From a virus, in IMG/VR virus record IMGVR_UViG_3300036719_006047, positions 1 through 64,000 of that record: a stretch of 64,000 nt of DNA. One strand, given 5' to 3'. The notes beneath the pieces are model-generated. The model ran no database searches. It had not been told where the DNA came from and was given only the letters and a program-made list of their open reading frames with translations. A program made the translations under genes and the position numbers. Shown piece after piece: positions 16,949-24,664 of the stretch; the first letter of the stretch is position 1, and every line of letters begins with the position of its first letter.

Positions 16949-17557
16949 TCAGTTCGGAGCAGCGCCGAGCTTCGACAGGATGCTGCTGCGGGTAGCGGTA
17001 CCGGCAACGGCAGCCGGAGTGCTGGCCGGGGTGATCGCCGGAGCGGCGGCCTCAGCGCGGCCTGCAGCAGGAGCAGCAGGGGCGTGGCTCTCGCCAGGGA
17101 CGAAGTTCTCGGAGCGCTCCTTCCAGATGGCGGGCGGCAGGAAGTCAACGCGGTCGTAGCTACCCTCGCCGGGCGACGGCACGTAGTAGATGAACGCGTT
17201 GCGGTTCACGATGGCGTTGGAGCTGAGCTGCAGCTCGCCGTTGTCGAGCACGTTGGGGGCGTGACCGACACTCTCGAGCAGACCACGCCACAGGTTGCGG
17301 GCGTAGTCCTTCGCCTCACCGTTGGGCAGGTTGATGCCAGTGGTGCGGACAGCGCCCTTGCTCTGGCCATCGAGCACCTTGACCTTGATGACGACACGGC
17401 CGGGCTTCTCGGGCTTAACGTAGGCATCGGTGACGGTCACCTTGTAGTAGCCCTCTTCCATCGCAAGGACGGAGTTGGCAGCAGCGACACCGCTGAGGTT
17501 GACCTGGAAGGACCAGCTGCGATCACCATCGTTCTGGGTAGCGATATCGGTCGACAT
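16949..17557 (-). CDS. Probable single-stranded DNA-binding protein (DUF669-like)
   Basis: A 202-aa protein with a beta-rich N-terminal ~135 residues (EGYYKVTVTDAYVKPEKPGRVVIKVKV... near 36-64) and a conserved phage-like NAFIYYVPSP.......DFLPPAIW near 122-144. A flexible Ala/Pro-rich tail from about 155 ends at SKLGAAPN. OB-like core plus flexible tail is the layout of phage SSB and DUF669 proteins, and it is directly downstream of a Sak4-like ATPase, the usual pairing. This tail is not strongly acidic, unlike E. coli SSB. Local GC is higher than that of its neighbours. ATG at 17557, 17 nt after the upstream stop. Confidence 0.6.
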   Translation of the reverse strand: MSTDIATQNDGDRSWSFQVNLSGVAAANSVLAMEEGYYKVTVTDAYVKPEKPGRVVIKVKVLDGQSKGAVRTTGINLPNGEAKDYARNLWRGLLESVGHAPNVLDNGELQLSSNAIVNRNAFIYYVPSPGEGSYDRVDFLPPAIWKERSENFVPGESHAPAAPAAGRAEAAAPAITPASTPAAVAGTATRSSILSKLGAAPN

Positions 17558-17574
17558 GTTACTCTCCTGGTGGG

Positions 17575-18468
17575 TTAGAGGACGTTTTCTGCGGTCTGGA
17601 AGAACTTCAGTCTGCGCTTAGTCAAAGCTTTTCTGATAATGGAACGGTCCAAGGCATCACGCAAAATCCAAATGGCTTCCTCTTCTGGCATACTCTCCGA
17701 GAGGAGCATCGAATAGGTATCATTGGCGAAGTTTTCGAGGTCTGCTCCCTCCAAAGTGATGAGCTTATCGCTGAACACCTGCACAATCTCTTCGTTCTTT
17801 TCCATATCGGGCAGCCGAGGAATGTGCAAGCCCGCCGCCCGAAGAATCTCTGCCAGGTTCATCGGAGCCGGGTCAGACTTCTGGGCAATGTTGAATCGAT
17901 CCTTCATGGTGAAGGAAGGATCCCCGCTGCACCGGTACACGCCGTGCCAAGGCTGACGCTTGGGCTCGTAGCCTGCGCGAAGGACGATGTCACACATGGC
18001 CGGCACCTGCTCCGGAAGCTTGCCGGGAAGCATGGGGCCGCCCTTGATCTTGGCTCCGTTCGGATTGACCTTCGGGGGCTGCTCCCAGCAGCTCATCACC
18101 ACATCGATGCCGGCGTAGCGGGCCTCGTTGCGGAAGTGAAGCACCTGATCACGGATCGCACCCCAAAGGGCAAAGCCAGTTTTCTTCTTCTCTAGAGCAG
18201 AAATAGTCTGCTCAGCAATAAAGCTGAAGTCGTCAAAGACGATAGCCGAATAGCTTTTCTTTGCTTGACCGAGCAGCTTTGTAGCCTCTTCGATCGTCGT
18301 GGCCTCAGCAACAGCGGGCTGATAACCACAAGTCGTCTTGATCGAGGTCAAAGCGCCCGGAGCAGCAATGAAGAGAGCTCTCGGGAAAGAGTAGCCAGTA
18401 TCAACTGTTTTTCCAATCCCCGAAGGGCCGTAAACACACGCAACAACACCTTCTCTGTCGTTTGCCAT
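17575..18468 (-). CDS. Sak4/RecA-like recombination ATPase (AAA_24)
   Basis: A 297-aa P-loop ATPase with Walker A GPSGIGKT at 14-21, the Sak4-like region FPRALFIAAPGALTSIK at 28-44, Walker B SAIVFDDFSF at 74-83, and a polar motif VVMSCWEQPPKVN near 123-135 followed by GGPMLPGKLPEQVP. Sak4 proteins are minimal RecA-core ATPases that stimulate SSAP- or SSB-dependent annealing in phage recombination. Companion genes fit: an SSB-like gene follows at 17 nt, and a RecB/Cas4-like nuclease lies upstream. A good sigma70-type promoter immediately precedes it. Confidence 0.8.
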   Translation of the reverse strand: MANDREGVVACVYGPSGIGKTVDTGYSFPRALFIAAPGALTSIKTTCGYQPAVAEATTIEEATKLLGQAKKSYSAIVFDDFSFIAEQTISALEKKKTGFALWGAIRDQVLHFRNEARYAGIDVVMSCWEQPPKVNPNGAKIKGGPMLPGKLPEQVPAMCDIVLRAGYEPKRQPWHGVYRCSGDPSFTMKDRFNIAQKSDPAPMNLAEILRAAGLHIPRLPDMEKNEEIVQVFSDKLITLEGADLENFANDTYSMLLSESMPEEEAIWILRDALDRSIIRKALTKRRLKFFQTAENVL

Positions 18469-18485
18469 TCTTGCCCCGCTCCAGA

Positions 18486-18514
18486 ATCCTAATCTCGGCC
18501 CTGCCCAGTGTCAA
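18486..18514 (-). promoter_or_regulatory. Sigma70-like promoter for the Sak4-SSB-polymerase run
   Basis: On the minus strand TTGACA (18514-18509), a 17-nt spacer and TAGGAT (18491-18486) give a perfect -35 and a 4/6 -10. A second TTGACA lies 7 nt upstream (18521-18516), partly duplicating the element. The transcript would start about 10 nt before the GGAG of the 18468 gene. Confidence 0.5.
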
Positions 18515-18517
18515 CTG

Positions 18518-18706
18518 TCAATTTGGGAGGGACTTCAGCCACCGGCTTGCTGCTTCTGCGATGGTCAAGTAGTTCATCACCTGAGGCTCGACTTTCAGCC
18601 GAGTGGCGACAACCGCGACTTGCTCTTCTTGGTTCTGGATGACTGCGAGAAGCAAGACGCGCAAGCTGCGATCGTCCATCTTCTGCAGTGCTTCGATCGC
18701 ATGCAT
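18518..18706 (-). CDS. Hypothetical small protein (62 aa)
   Basis: The frame is open from 18754, but ATG at 18706 is preceded by AGAGAGGTAGGTTTG, a strong Shine-Dalgarno, so that start is preferred. The protein is helical: MHAIEALQKMDDRSLRVLLLAVIQNQEEQ, then TRLKVEPQVMNYLTIAEAASRWLKSLPN. It may be a small DNA-binding or adaptor protein. It is located between the nuclease and Sak4 genes. Not recognised. Confidence 0.5.
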   Translation of the reverse strand: MHAIEALQKMDDRSLRVLLLAVIQNQEEQVAVVATRLKVEPQVMNYLTIAEAASRWLKSLPN

Positions 18707-18735
18707 CAAACCTACCTCTCTTTGGCCCTTGGCTG

Positions 18736-20064
18736 TTAGTCTTTCCACGTCCACTTGGGGTCACCCTTGCTGGTGTGACCCCAACGACAACGATCCAGGA
18801 ACTCGCAGGCCCCGTAGCGGTGGAAGCACGTAAGCTCGTTCATCGCTTTGGGCCACAAGTGAATCGGTCTGCTGCTCTCCTGCATGCGAATGATCGATTC
18901 CTCGATGTCTTCGACAGTCTGCTCGAATTGAGCCTCGAAGTGAGGCGCGGAAGGCAGGCTGATTCGCTCGAACTTGGGCGTCTTGCTGACTTCAATCAAG
19001 TTGAGCTTCAGGCCGACAGTCTCGGGGTGATGCTGTCGGGCCAAGTATTGGTAGCCAATCAACTGACCTGAAGCAGAATAGTACTGCTTGTGCGAAGGAG
19101 TGAGCCGGCTTGTCGTGTTGTGGGTCACGATGCCGTTTCCAGTAACGAAGGTGTGGAACTTAGGCACCTCGATGTCGTAGCACCACACAGCCGGCATCGT
19201 CAGATTGCCCGTTACTCTTACCCACTCCAACACCTTCGGCAGCTCTCCGTTCGCAGGAAGTCCTCGAGCAACAAGCTCATCCGTCTGGATGAAACAAGCC
19301 TTCTTCCAGCCCGACTTCGTCAAGATGGGATGGTTGTAGCCGTACTCTTCGCTGCTTCCGTCAATGAAATACAGTCGGTTGACGTTCATCATCCCCGCTC
19401 TCTCAGGGGCACGAGCCTCCGACCACGAAAATGACTTTTTGTCCTCGTCGTAAGCGAGACAAGTCCAAGGTCTTTTTGCTTCAAAGAGCGCGCCTACGGT
19501 CATGACGCCCCTTGGCGTCAAAACCCGCGTCGAAGCGGGCAGGCACTTGTGGTCTGCGGCCCACAGGCGGCCTCCCGCGTCATGCCACAACAAGTCAATC
19601 CGTCCCGTGAAAAGATACTTTCCTCGGATCGTGTGCTCGTAGAGCTTCTCGACACCGAAAATTTTGAGGTTCTTCTCGTCGAGAGGATAGTGATCGCAGT
19701 AGGCTTCGAACACCTCAAGAACAAGAGGAACGAACTCTTCGCCTCCGATCACTTTGGCGATGAAGGGAACTGCCTCTTTCGGATGCTCGTAAAGTTCAGG
19801 ATCTCTGCCGTTTTGCTCTTCCATCATTCGAGCGTAGTGCTGAGCCAGTGCCAAGTGCATCAGGCTGCCCTTCGCCAAGGCAGGACTGCCTGGCCCCTCT
19901 TTCTCCTTCACGCCATCTTCTGTGCCTGTTCCGTACGACCAGGCATATTTCTGCAAGCACTCAGCCCCCTGCTGGAGACGGTGCCACCCTCGAGACGAAG
20001 AACCCGTAAAGATGATAAGAGGCTCAGGTTTATGCACTTTGACTCCCAGGCAGTCATTTGGCAA
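18736..20064 (-). CDS. PD-(D/E)XK nuclease (Cas4/RecB-like) interrupted by an intein
   Basis: A 442-aa precursor that would splice to about 299 aa. The nuclease motifs are ALAKGSLMHLALA near 62-74 (motif I His70), FTGRIDLLW at 152-160 (Asp157) and AADHK at 169-173 (Asp171-x-Lys173). Motif GQLIGYQYLA, including the QxxxY pattern, follows the intein. A CxxxxxC cluster near the C-terminus (CEFLDRCRW) plus earlier cysteines could form the Fe-S site typical of Cas4/AddB-like enzymes. The fold predicts 5'-3' or ssDNA exonuclease activity in recombination, consistent with adjacent Sak4, SSB and UvrD genes. The 143-aa intein begins immediately after the catalytic Lys, so splicing must precede activity. 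Confidence 0.85.
   Translation of the reverse strand: MPNDCLGVKVHKPEPLIIFTGSSSRGWHRLQQGAECLQKYAWSYGTGTEDGVKEKEGPGSPALAKGSLMHLALAQHYARMMEEQNGRDPELYEHPKEAVPFIAKVIGGEEFVPLVLEVFEAYCDHYPLDEKNLKIFGVEKLYEHTIRGKYLFTGRIDLLWHDAGGRLWAADHKCLPASTRVLTPRGVMTVGALFEAKRPWTCLAYDEDKKSFSWSEARAPERAGMMNVNRLYFIDGSSEEYGYNHPILTKSGWKKACFIQTDELVARGLPANGELPKVLEWVRVTGNLTMPAVWCYDIEVPKFHTFVTGNGIVTHNTTSRLTPSHKQYYSASGQLIGYQYLARQHHPETVGLKLNLIEVSKTPKFERISLPSAPHFEAQFEQTVEDIEESIIRMQESSRPIHLWPKAMNELTCFHRYGACEFLDRCRWGHTSKGDPKWTWKD
19117..19545 (-). other. Mini-intein in the Cas4/RecB-like nuclease
   Basis: Precursor residues 174-316. It starts CLPASTRVLTPRG (block A), contains GYNHPILTKSGW (block B-like) near 242-253, and block F VWCYDIEVPKFHTF near 293-306. 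It ends GIVTHN, followed by Thr+1, with a canonical His-Asn terminus. There is no endonuclease domain. It is unrelated in detail to the polymerase mini-inteins. Confidence 0.9.
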
Positions 20065-20091
20065 AGCCCCGTAAGCTGCCTGCCTGGGACG

Positions 20092-20454
20092 TCAAGCTTC
20101 CTTCTTCTCTTTCTTTTCCTTCCGCACTTGTTCGTACAGAATAACTGGCTCGCAGACTTTCAGGCGAACAAGTTCTCGTGCCAATTCAGTTGCTCCGGGG
20201 ACAGAAAGACCGAAGCTGATCCAAGTTCTTTTTGTTCCCGGGTGATCGTTGCAGACCTGGCATGCGCGCAAAGCCCCTTCTGGTACAACTTTCCCCTCGT
20301 GAACCAAAACAAGTGCTCGCTCTTCGCCCCGCCTCATCTGTACCACTGTCGGAGGCTTCGCTCCAAACGGCCCATCCACGATAAGCCTACTGTCTTCTGC
20401 GTAAGGAGTAGGCACGAGGTACAGCGAGCGAACAGTACGGTATTCCGTGCCCAC
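20092..20454 (-). CDS. Hypothetical protein between nuclease and helicase (120 aa)
   Basis: An unrecognised soluble protein. Residues 8-60 look beta-rich (VRSLYLVPTPY..SRLIVDGPFGAKPPTVVQMRRG). A single Cys pair CQVCNDH (65-71) could be half of a zinc site. The C-terminus is a Lys/Glu helix (VRKEKKEKKEA). Its start overlaps the UvrD stop by one base, so it is translationally coupled to the helicase. Function unknown. Confidence 0.55.
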   Translation of the reverse strand: MGTEYRTVRSLYLVPTPYAEDSRLIVDGPFGAKPPTVVQMRRGEERALVLVHEGKVVPEGALRACQVCNDHPGTKRTWISFGLSVPGATELARELVRLKVCEPVILYEQVRKEKKEKKEA

Positions 20455-22397
20455 TACGGTCTCCGAGATGCGATGCGGAACCCCGCGATGGTCGGCAGAG
20501 CTGGCTCGTTGTCTTCGGGCAGTTCAGGCAGAGCTTCAGGCTTGAACCACTCCCGCTTCAGAAGCCGCGTCATTCCCGCTCTGGCACCCTCGTTATTGGT
20601 GTTCGCGTAGAACAAATGAAGGTTCATCTTAGCCCGCGAAAGAGCTACATAAAGCAGCCTCTCCTCTTCGTGAATCTCGAGACCCACACTACGCTTGTGC
20701 GGGATGAGCCCATCGGTCACATCGACGTGAACCTCGTCCCATTCAAGACCCTTCGCTTTGTGGATCGTGCTGAGAAGGACGACACCTTCTGTGTTCGAGG
20801 ACACAGCGCGGTTGATAAACGCAGTGAAGTCCGCGTAGCTGTCGCACCTCTCCGCCGCGATCATGACTGCGGCGAGCACGCCAAGAGTGTCGGTCTCGTG
20901 GACCTCGCCTTCGTCCTCTGTGTTCTTCATCAGGAGCTGGAATACATGGCGCGCCTGATGCTTGTAGGCAAGGGCACAGCCTGCCTCCAAGAAGTAGCTC
21001 AACTCCATCAAGTTGTTTTCGGTACCCTTCTTGAGATTCCCGCTGCGCATCACTCGGCGAAGGGTGAGGTAGATCGGTTCTTTGACGTTGCGGGGCGTGT
21101 GCTTCAGCAACTGCGCGAACTGAGTGCTGACGAACCGCTTAGGCGTGTTGAGCACTTCGCTGAGTGCTTCGAGCGAGTTCTCGTTCATCGCTTTGAGGTA
21201 ATTCACCATCACCCGAGCTTCCCACGACTTGAACAGCGAGCTTTGCCCGGCCACCATGACCGGCACACCGATGCTCACGAAGGCGGCTTCGATCGTAGCG
21301 ATCTGGCCGTTGGTGCGGCACAGGACTACTCGAGACCGCTCGATTCCGTTCTCCTTGTCCGTCAGCACACTCTCTGCGATGCGCAGGCCCGCGTCAAAGG
21401 AACTGTCGTGGGCGCTGACCCGAACACCGCTAAAGCTGTCGGCGGGCTTGGTAGCCTGAACATGAGAGCCGATGTCCCACTTCTTCCCCGCAGAATAGGT
21501 GTTGCACAGCTCAACCACATCGGGGGTAGAACGATAGTTGAACCTCAGCTCTCTTGTCTGCGCCTGCAGCTCAATCTCTGCGTTCTGGAAGATGTGAGGG
21601 TAAGCTCCACGCCATTCGTGCACGCACTGGCGAAGATCACCGATCAACACGATTTTGCCTTGCCTTGCGGCCAAAAGCTTTGTGATGTCGGCCTGGATCT
21701 TGTTGTTGTCCTGCGCCTCGTCGACAATGACAACGCGGAAGTTTGACCCTCCTTCCTGCTCCAGCTTGGTGTGCCAAGCCAGCAAGACGTCATCGAACTC
21801 CCAAGCGCCGAGCTTCTGCTTCGCGCGCTCGACCATCGCCCAGGCAAGCTTGAACTGCGGGGCTTCTCTGACGTGTTTTGCTTCATGGACTCGAACACCT
21901 GCCGCGCGCTGCAGCCCGACGTGCTTCAAGTGAGCGTCGTGCTTGTCGGCGCACTTCAGCGATTCCTCTCCTGTGCCGGGCATGTTCCCGAAAACGACAG
22001 CGTTGCGCCACATCATGGAGGTCGAGGGGATGTTCTTCTCCCTTTGCCCAGGGCCCAGGTCCATGCACTTGTGCATGGGCCACGAAGAAGGGTTGTTGTA
22101 CCGCAGTTGATTGAGCCCGACGGCGTGGAAGGTGCCGACAGTGAGCTGTCGCGTGGCCGCTGCGCCGACAGCAACCTCGAGCCTCTGCTTGAGCTCGCCC
22201 GCCGCCTTGTTGGCGAAGGTGATGACGCAGATGTCTGAGGCCGCGATCTCATCGACAATCAACAGCTTCGCGATCAGTGCGACAACCGTTGTCGTTTTCC
22301 CGCTGCCCGCAGCGGCGACAACGCGCAGGTTAGAATCTACTGAAGGACTCCACCGAACAACGTTGACCTGATCTTCATCGAGCGCATCGAAATCCAT
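20454..22397 (-). CDS. UvrD/Rep-family superfamily 1 helicase
   Basis: A 647-aa 3'-5' DNA helicase. Motif I AAGSGKTTT at 29-37, motif Ia ITFANKAAGELK near 59-70, motif II VDEAQD at 225-230, motif III LIGDLRQCVHEWRGA, motif IV/V IHKAKGLEWDEVHV near 545-560 and motif VI LLYVALSRAKMNL are all intact. The length is close to family norm. The 2B region is shortened. It should unwind forks or repair intermediates and sits within the recombination block next to a RecB-like nuclease. The two could act together as an AddAB-like pair; that is inference. ATG at 22397 follows CAAGAGGGTAAG. Confidence 0.9.
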   Translation of the reverse strand: MDFDALDEDQVNVVRWSPSVDSNLRVVAAAGSGKTTTVVALIAKLLIVDEIAASDICVITFANKAAGELKQRLEVAVGAAATRQLTVGTFHAVGLNQLRYNNPSSWPMHKCMDLGPGQREKNIPSTSMMWRNAVVFGNMPGTGEESLKCADKHDAHLKHVGLQRAAGVRVHEAKHVREAPQFKLAWAMVERAKQKLGAWEFDDVLLAWHTKLEQEGGSNFRVVIVDEAQDNNKIQADITKLLAARQGKIVLIGDLRQCVHEWRGAYPHIFQNAEIELQAQTRELRFNYRSTPDVVELCNTYSAGKKWDIGSHVQATKPADSFSGVRVSAHDSSFDAGLRIAESVLTDKENGIERSRVVLCRTNGQIATIEAAFVSIGVPVMVAGQSSLFKSWEARVMVNYLKAMNENSLEALSEVLNTPKRFVSTQFAQLLKHTPRNVKEPIYLTLRRVMRSGNLKKGTENNLMELSYFLEAGCALAYKHQARHVFQLLMKNTEDEGEVHETDTLGVLAAVMIAAERCDSYADFTAFINRAVSSNTEGVVLLSTIHKAKGLEWDEVHVDVTDGLIPHKRSVGLEIHEEERLLYVALSRAKMNLHLFYANTNNEGARAGMTRLLKREWFKPEALPELPEDNEPALPTIAGFRIASRRP

Positions 22398-22422
22398 CTT
22401 ACCCTCTTGGTTTTGAGACAGG

Positions 22423-22818
22423 TCAGGGACGCTTTCTTTGCTTATCCCTGATCTCCAGCAAGAACTGTGTCGCCCTCGTGGCGGTCTCGCTGTTGTCGTG
22501 CTTGTCTGGGTGACAGAGCTTAATCAGATTCTTCAATGTTTCGGGGTCAATATCGACATCAGAAGAAGGAGCAGCTTTTCTCTGCGCCAAGGCTTGGTTG
22601 GCTTCGGCCAAAGCCTTTTGTATCCGTTCAAGTTCAGTCTGTGCCCAAAGGAAGTTCAGGTCTCCCTTCACGAGCTCGAAGCCTTTCTTATTCTTAAAGC
22701 AGATCAAACATGTTCTGGCCCATGCTTCCGGCCGCGGATAACACTTTCCACAGCTCTCGCAGACAGCCAGCGGCCAGGACGTGACGTCACTCACGTCCTG
22801 GCCCGGCTTAAAGGTCAC
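22423..22818 (-). CDS. Zinc-finger plus J-domain-like protein
   Basis: A 131-aa protein. Residues 17-43 carry two Cys pairs (CESCGKCYPRP, TCLICFKNKKG) that form a likely zinc ribbon. Residues 92-110 read NLIKLCHPDKHDNS, which includes the HPDKH signature of DnaJ domains, followed by a helix with FLLEIRDK. Such short phage proteins are common but poorly characterised. A role in recruiting DnaK or in remodelling replication complexes is possible but unproven. It overlaps the ParB-like stop by 4 nt. Confidence 0.65.
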   Translation of the reverse strand: MTFKPGQDVSDVTSWPLAVCESCGKCYPRPEAWARTCLICFKNKKGFELVKGDLNFLWAQTELERIQKALAEANQALAQRKAAPSSDVDIDPETLKNLIKLCHPDKHDNSETATRATQFLLEIRDKQRKRP

Positions 22819-23930
22819 TCGGAATCGCCGTCGTTGTCGACGACATCGACCTCGGAATCGTCTTCCTGCTCTTCGTCAGCATTCTCGCCCTCGAAGTCAG
22901 TATCATCGTCGTCGCCATCATCGGCGTCGGCATCGGAGTCGTCATGGTCGGGCTCAACCGCATCGAGGGAATCAGCGTCGGGCGCGACCTCGTCGGTCGT
23001 CTCGCCCTGAGCGTCATCGCTCTCGGCCTTCTTGCTCTTGCGAGACTTCTTGCCCTCGGCATTCTTCGCCTCGGCCTTCTTGCGCTCGCGCTCCTCGGCC
23101 TTTGCCACAGCCTCCTCCTCGACCGCGGTGAGGAAGCGCACCATCCAGCTGTCGTCGGGAGCGTCACCGGTGGCGAACCACTCCAGAACTGCGCGCTGGG
23201 CCGGCTTGAGCATCGAAGCGCTGTCTGAGTCAAGCGCCTTCTTCACCCAGGCCCGCTTCACGCCCTGCTGCTCCTTCTTCTTGCGGCCGGAATCGACCGA
23301 AGGAGCGGAAGCGGTCGGACGCTCGAGGCGCTTGAGCAGCTTTGCCAGCTCAGCGAGCTGCTCGTCGCGGCCCAGCAGAGCCAGCTCCAGACCCACAGAG
23401 GCCGAGATCTTGCCCTCCTCGATGGCAGTATGAACGCTGGGATCGGCCTGGACAAGGCGCAGGTAGTTGCGCACCGTCTGAACGCTGCAGCCGAACGAGA
23501 TGCTGACCTCGTCGTGGCTCAGACCCTGGTTGAACAGGCGGGCGGCCTTCCGGGCCTTGGTCAGAATAGCGTCGGCGCGCCGGATCTCGTTGGTGGAGAC
23601 CATGATGCCCGAGACCACGCGGTCCTCAGCCATGACGGTGATGACGGGCACCTTGAGCGTGACCTCACCAGCAGCGGAAAGCTCTTCGTTCGCCTGGCGG
23701 GCAGCACGCACACGCTGCCGACCGTCGACAACGACAAAATTGCCGTCGTCGTTCCGGCAAATGACCGGAGACTGGATGCCGTACATCTTGATGTTCTTGA
23801 CGAGATTCTCGTCAACATCGAGCGAAATCCGCTCGTCGTACAGCAGGGCGTCCTCGCCCTGAGTGTCGTCCAGGCCGACAATGTGGATGTTCTTGGGATC
23901 GAGGTAGGTAACAGAGCGCTGGTTGGCCAC
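22815..23930 (-). CDS. ParB-like nuclease/HTH protein
   Basis: A 371-aa protein with a ParB/Srx N-terminal domain (DGNFVVVDGRQRVRAAR at 62-78, the box II GRxRxxA motif), a MAEDRV..GIMVSTNEIRR linker, and a helix-turn-helix GLSHDEVSISFGCSVQTVRNY at 136-156. The C-terminal third is low complexity: a basic AKAEERERKKAEAKNAEGKK segment, then a strongly acidic Asp/Glu tail to residue 371. The fold occurs in CTPase partition proteins and in phage regulators and nucleases. No ParA is seen, so partition is uncertain. The start is GTG at 23930 with AGGAGAAGCAA before it. Confidence 0.75.
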   Translation of the reverse strand: MANQRSVTYLDPKNIHIVGLDDTQGEDALLYDERISLDVDENLVKNIKMYGIQSPVICRNDDGNFVVVDGRQRVRAARQANEELSAAGEVTLKVPVITVMAEDRVVSGIMVSTNEIRRADAILTKARKAARLFNQGLSHDEVSISFGCSVQTVRNYLRLVQADPSVHTAIEEGKISASVGLELALLGRDEQLAELAKLLKRLERPTASAPSVDSGRKKKEQQGVKRAWVKKALDSDSASMLKPAQRAVLEWFATGDAPDDSWMVRFLTAVEEEAVAKAEERERKKAEAKNAEGKKSRKSKKAESDDAQGETTDEVAPDADSLDAVEPDHDDSDADADDGDDDDTDFEGENADEEQEDDSEVDVVDNDGDSE

Positions 23931-24013
23931 TTGCTTCTCCTGAGTGGTGATTCTTCTTCACACGAAGACCGAAAACCGTCAAGCTACTGGGTCGAACTTT
24001 TTTGGGCTTCACT

Positions 24014-24661
24014 CTAAATTTCGTTCAGAATCAACTGTCGAGCGATGTCAATGGTCATTCGAACATCGTTGAGGGCGTTGTGGGCTGCTCCTCTGGGCTG
24101 CGTCAAACCGAGATGGCCCCAGACGTCCGCCAGCCGATATCTGCTCAGTCTGGGGAAGCCTTGGCGAGCAGCGCCCAACAGACAGCCGTTTAATGCTTTG
24201 ATCTTGCCGCACTTCCAGTCGGGCCACCGAATAGCCTCTTTCAAGTCGAGGCCGGCATCGTTCATCAAGATGGTCAAAATGGTCTGGTCAAAGCTGCTGT
24301 TGTAGGCTAACCAGTAAACTTCTTCGGCAGAGGCTGAAGTTTTTCCGGCCAGCTCCTCCAACCACTTTTCAGTCTTAGCCCAAGCTGCTGAAGCCGACAA
24401 CCCTTTTTCTTCTACTTCTTCTTTTTTTAGCCCGTTGACTGAAAAAGCTTTTTCAGACTGAGGAGACCAAACGACTGGCCTGATCATCAGTTCGAGCGGA
24501 GGGCCTAGCACAGTAAAGAACTTCCCTTCAGCTAAAGCTGAGGGAGAAAGATCTACTTCTACTGCTTCGGCCGCTACAACAACCGCTCTCTCTGCTGACT
24601 TCAAACCGTTCCGGGGAATCCCCGTTGTCTCAGTGTCCACTACAATCAGAAGCTGCTTCAT
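24014..24661 (-). CDS. DEDDh 3'-5' exonuclease (DnaQ/RNase T-like)
   Basis: A 215-aa exonuclease. Exo I is VVDTETTG at 7-14 (Asp9, Glu11), Exo II is YNSSFDQTIL near 119-128 (Asp), and Exo III is HNALNDVRMT near 195-204 (His and Asp of the DEDDh subclass). It probably trims ssDNA or RNA ends, or proofreads. The PolA here has its own exonuclease, so this enzyme likely serves repair or nucleotide salvage. It is 3 nt downstream of the SNF2 helicase stop. Confidence 0.85.
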   Translation of the reverse strand: MKQLLIVVDTETTGIPRNGLKSAERAVVVAAEAVEVDLSPSALAEGKFFTVLGPPLELMIRPVVWSPQSEKAFSVNGLKKEEVEEKGLSASAAWAKTEKWLEELAGKTSASAEEVYWLAYNSSFDQTILTILMNDAGLDLKEAIRWPDWKCGKIKALNGCLLGAARQGFPRLSRYRLADVWGHLGLTQPRGAAHNALNDVRMTIDIARQLILNEI

Positions 24662-24664
24662 TGA

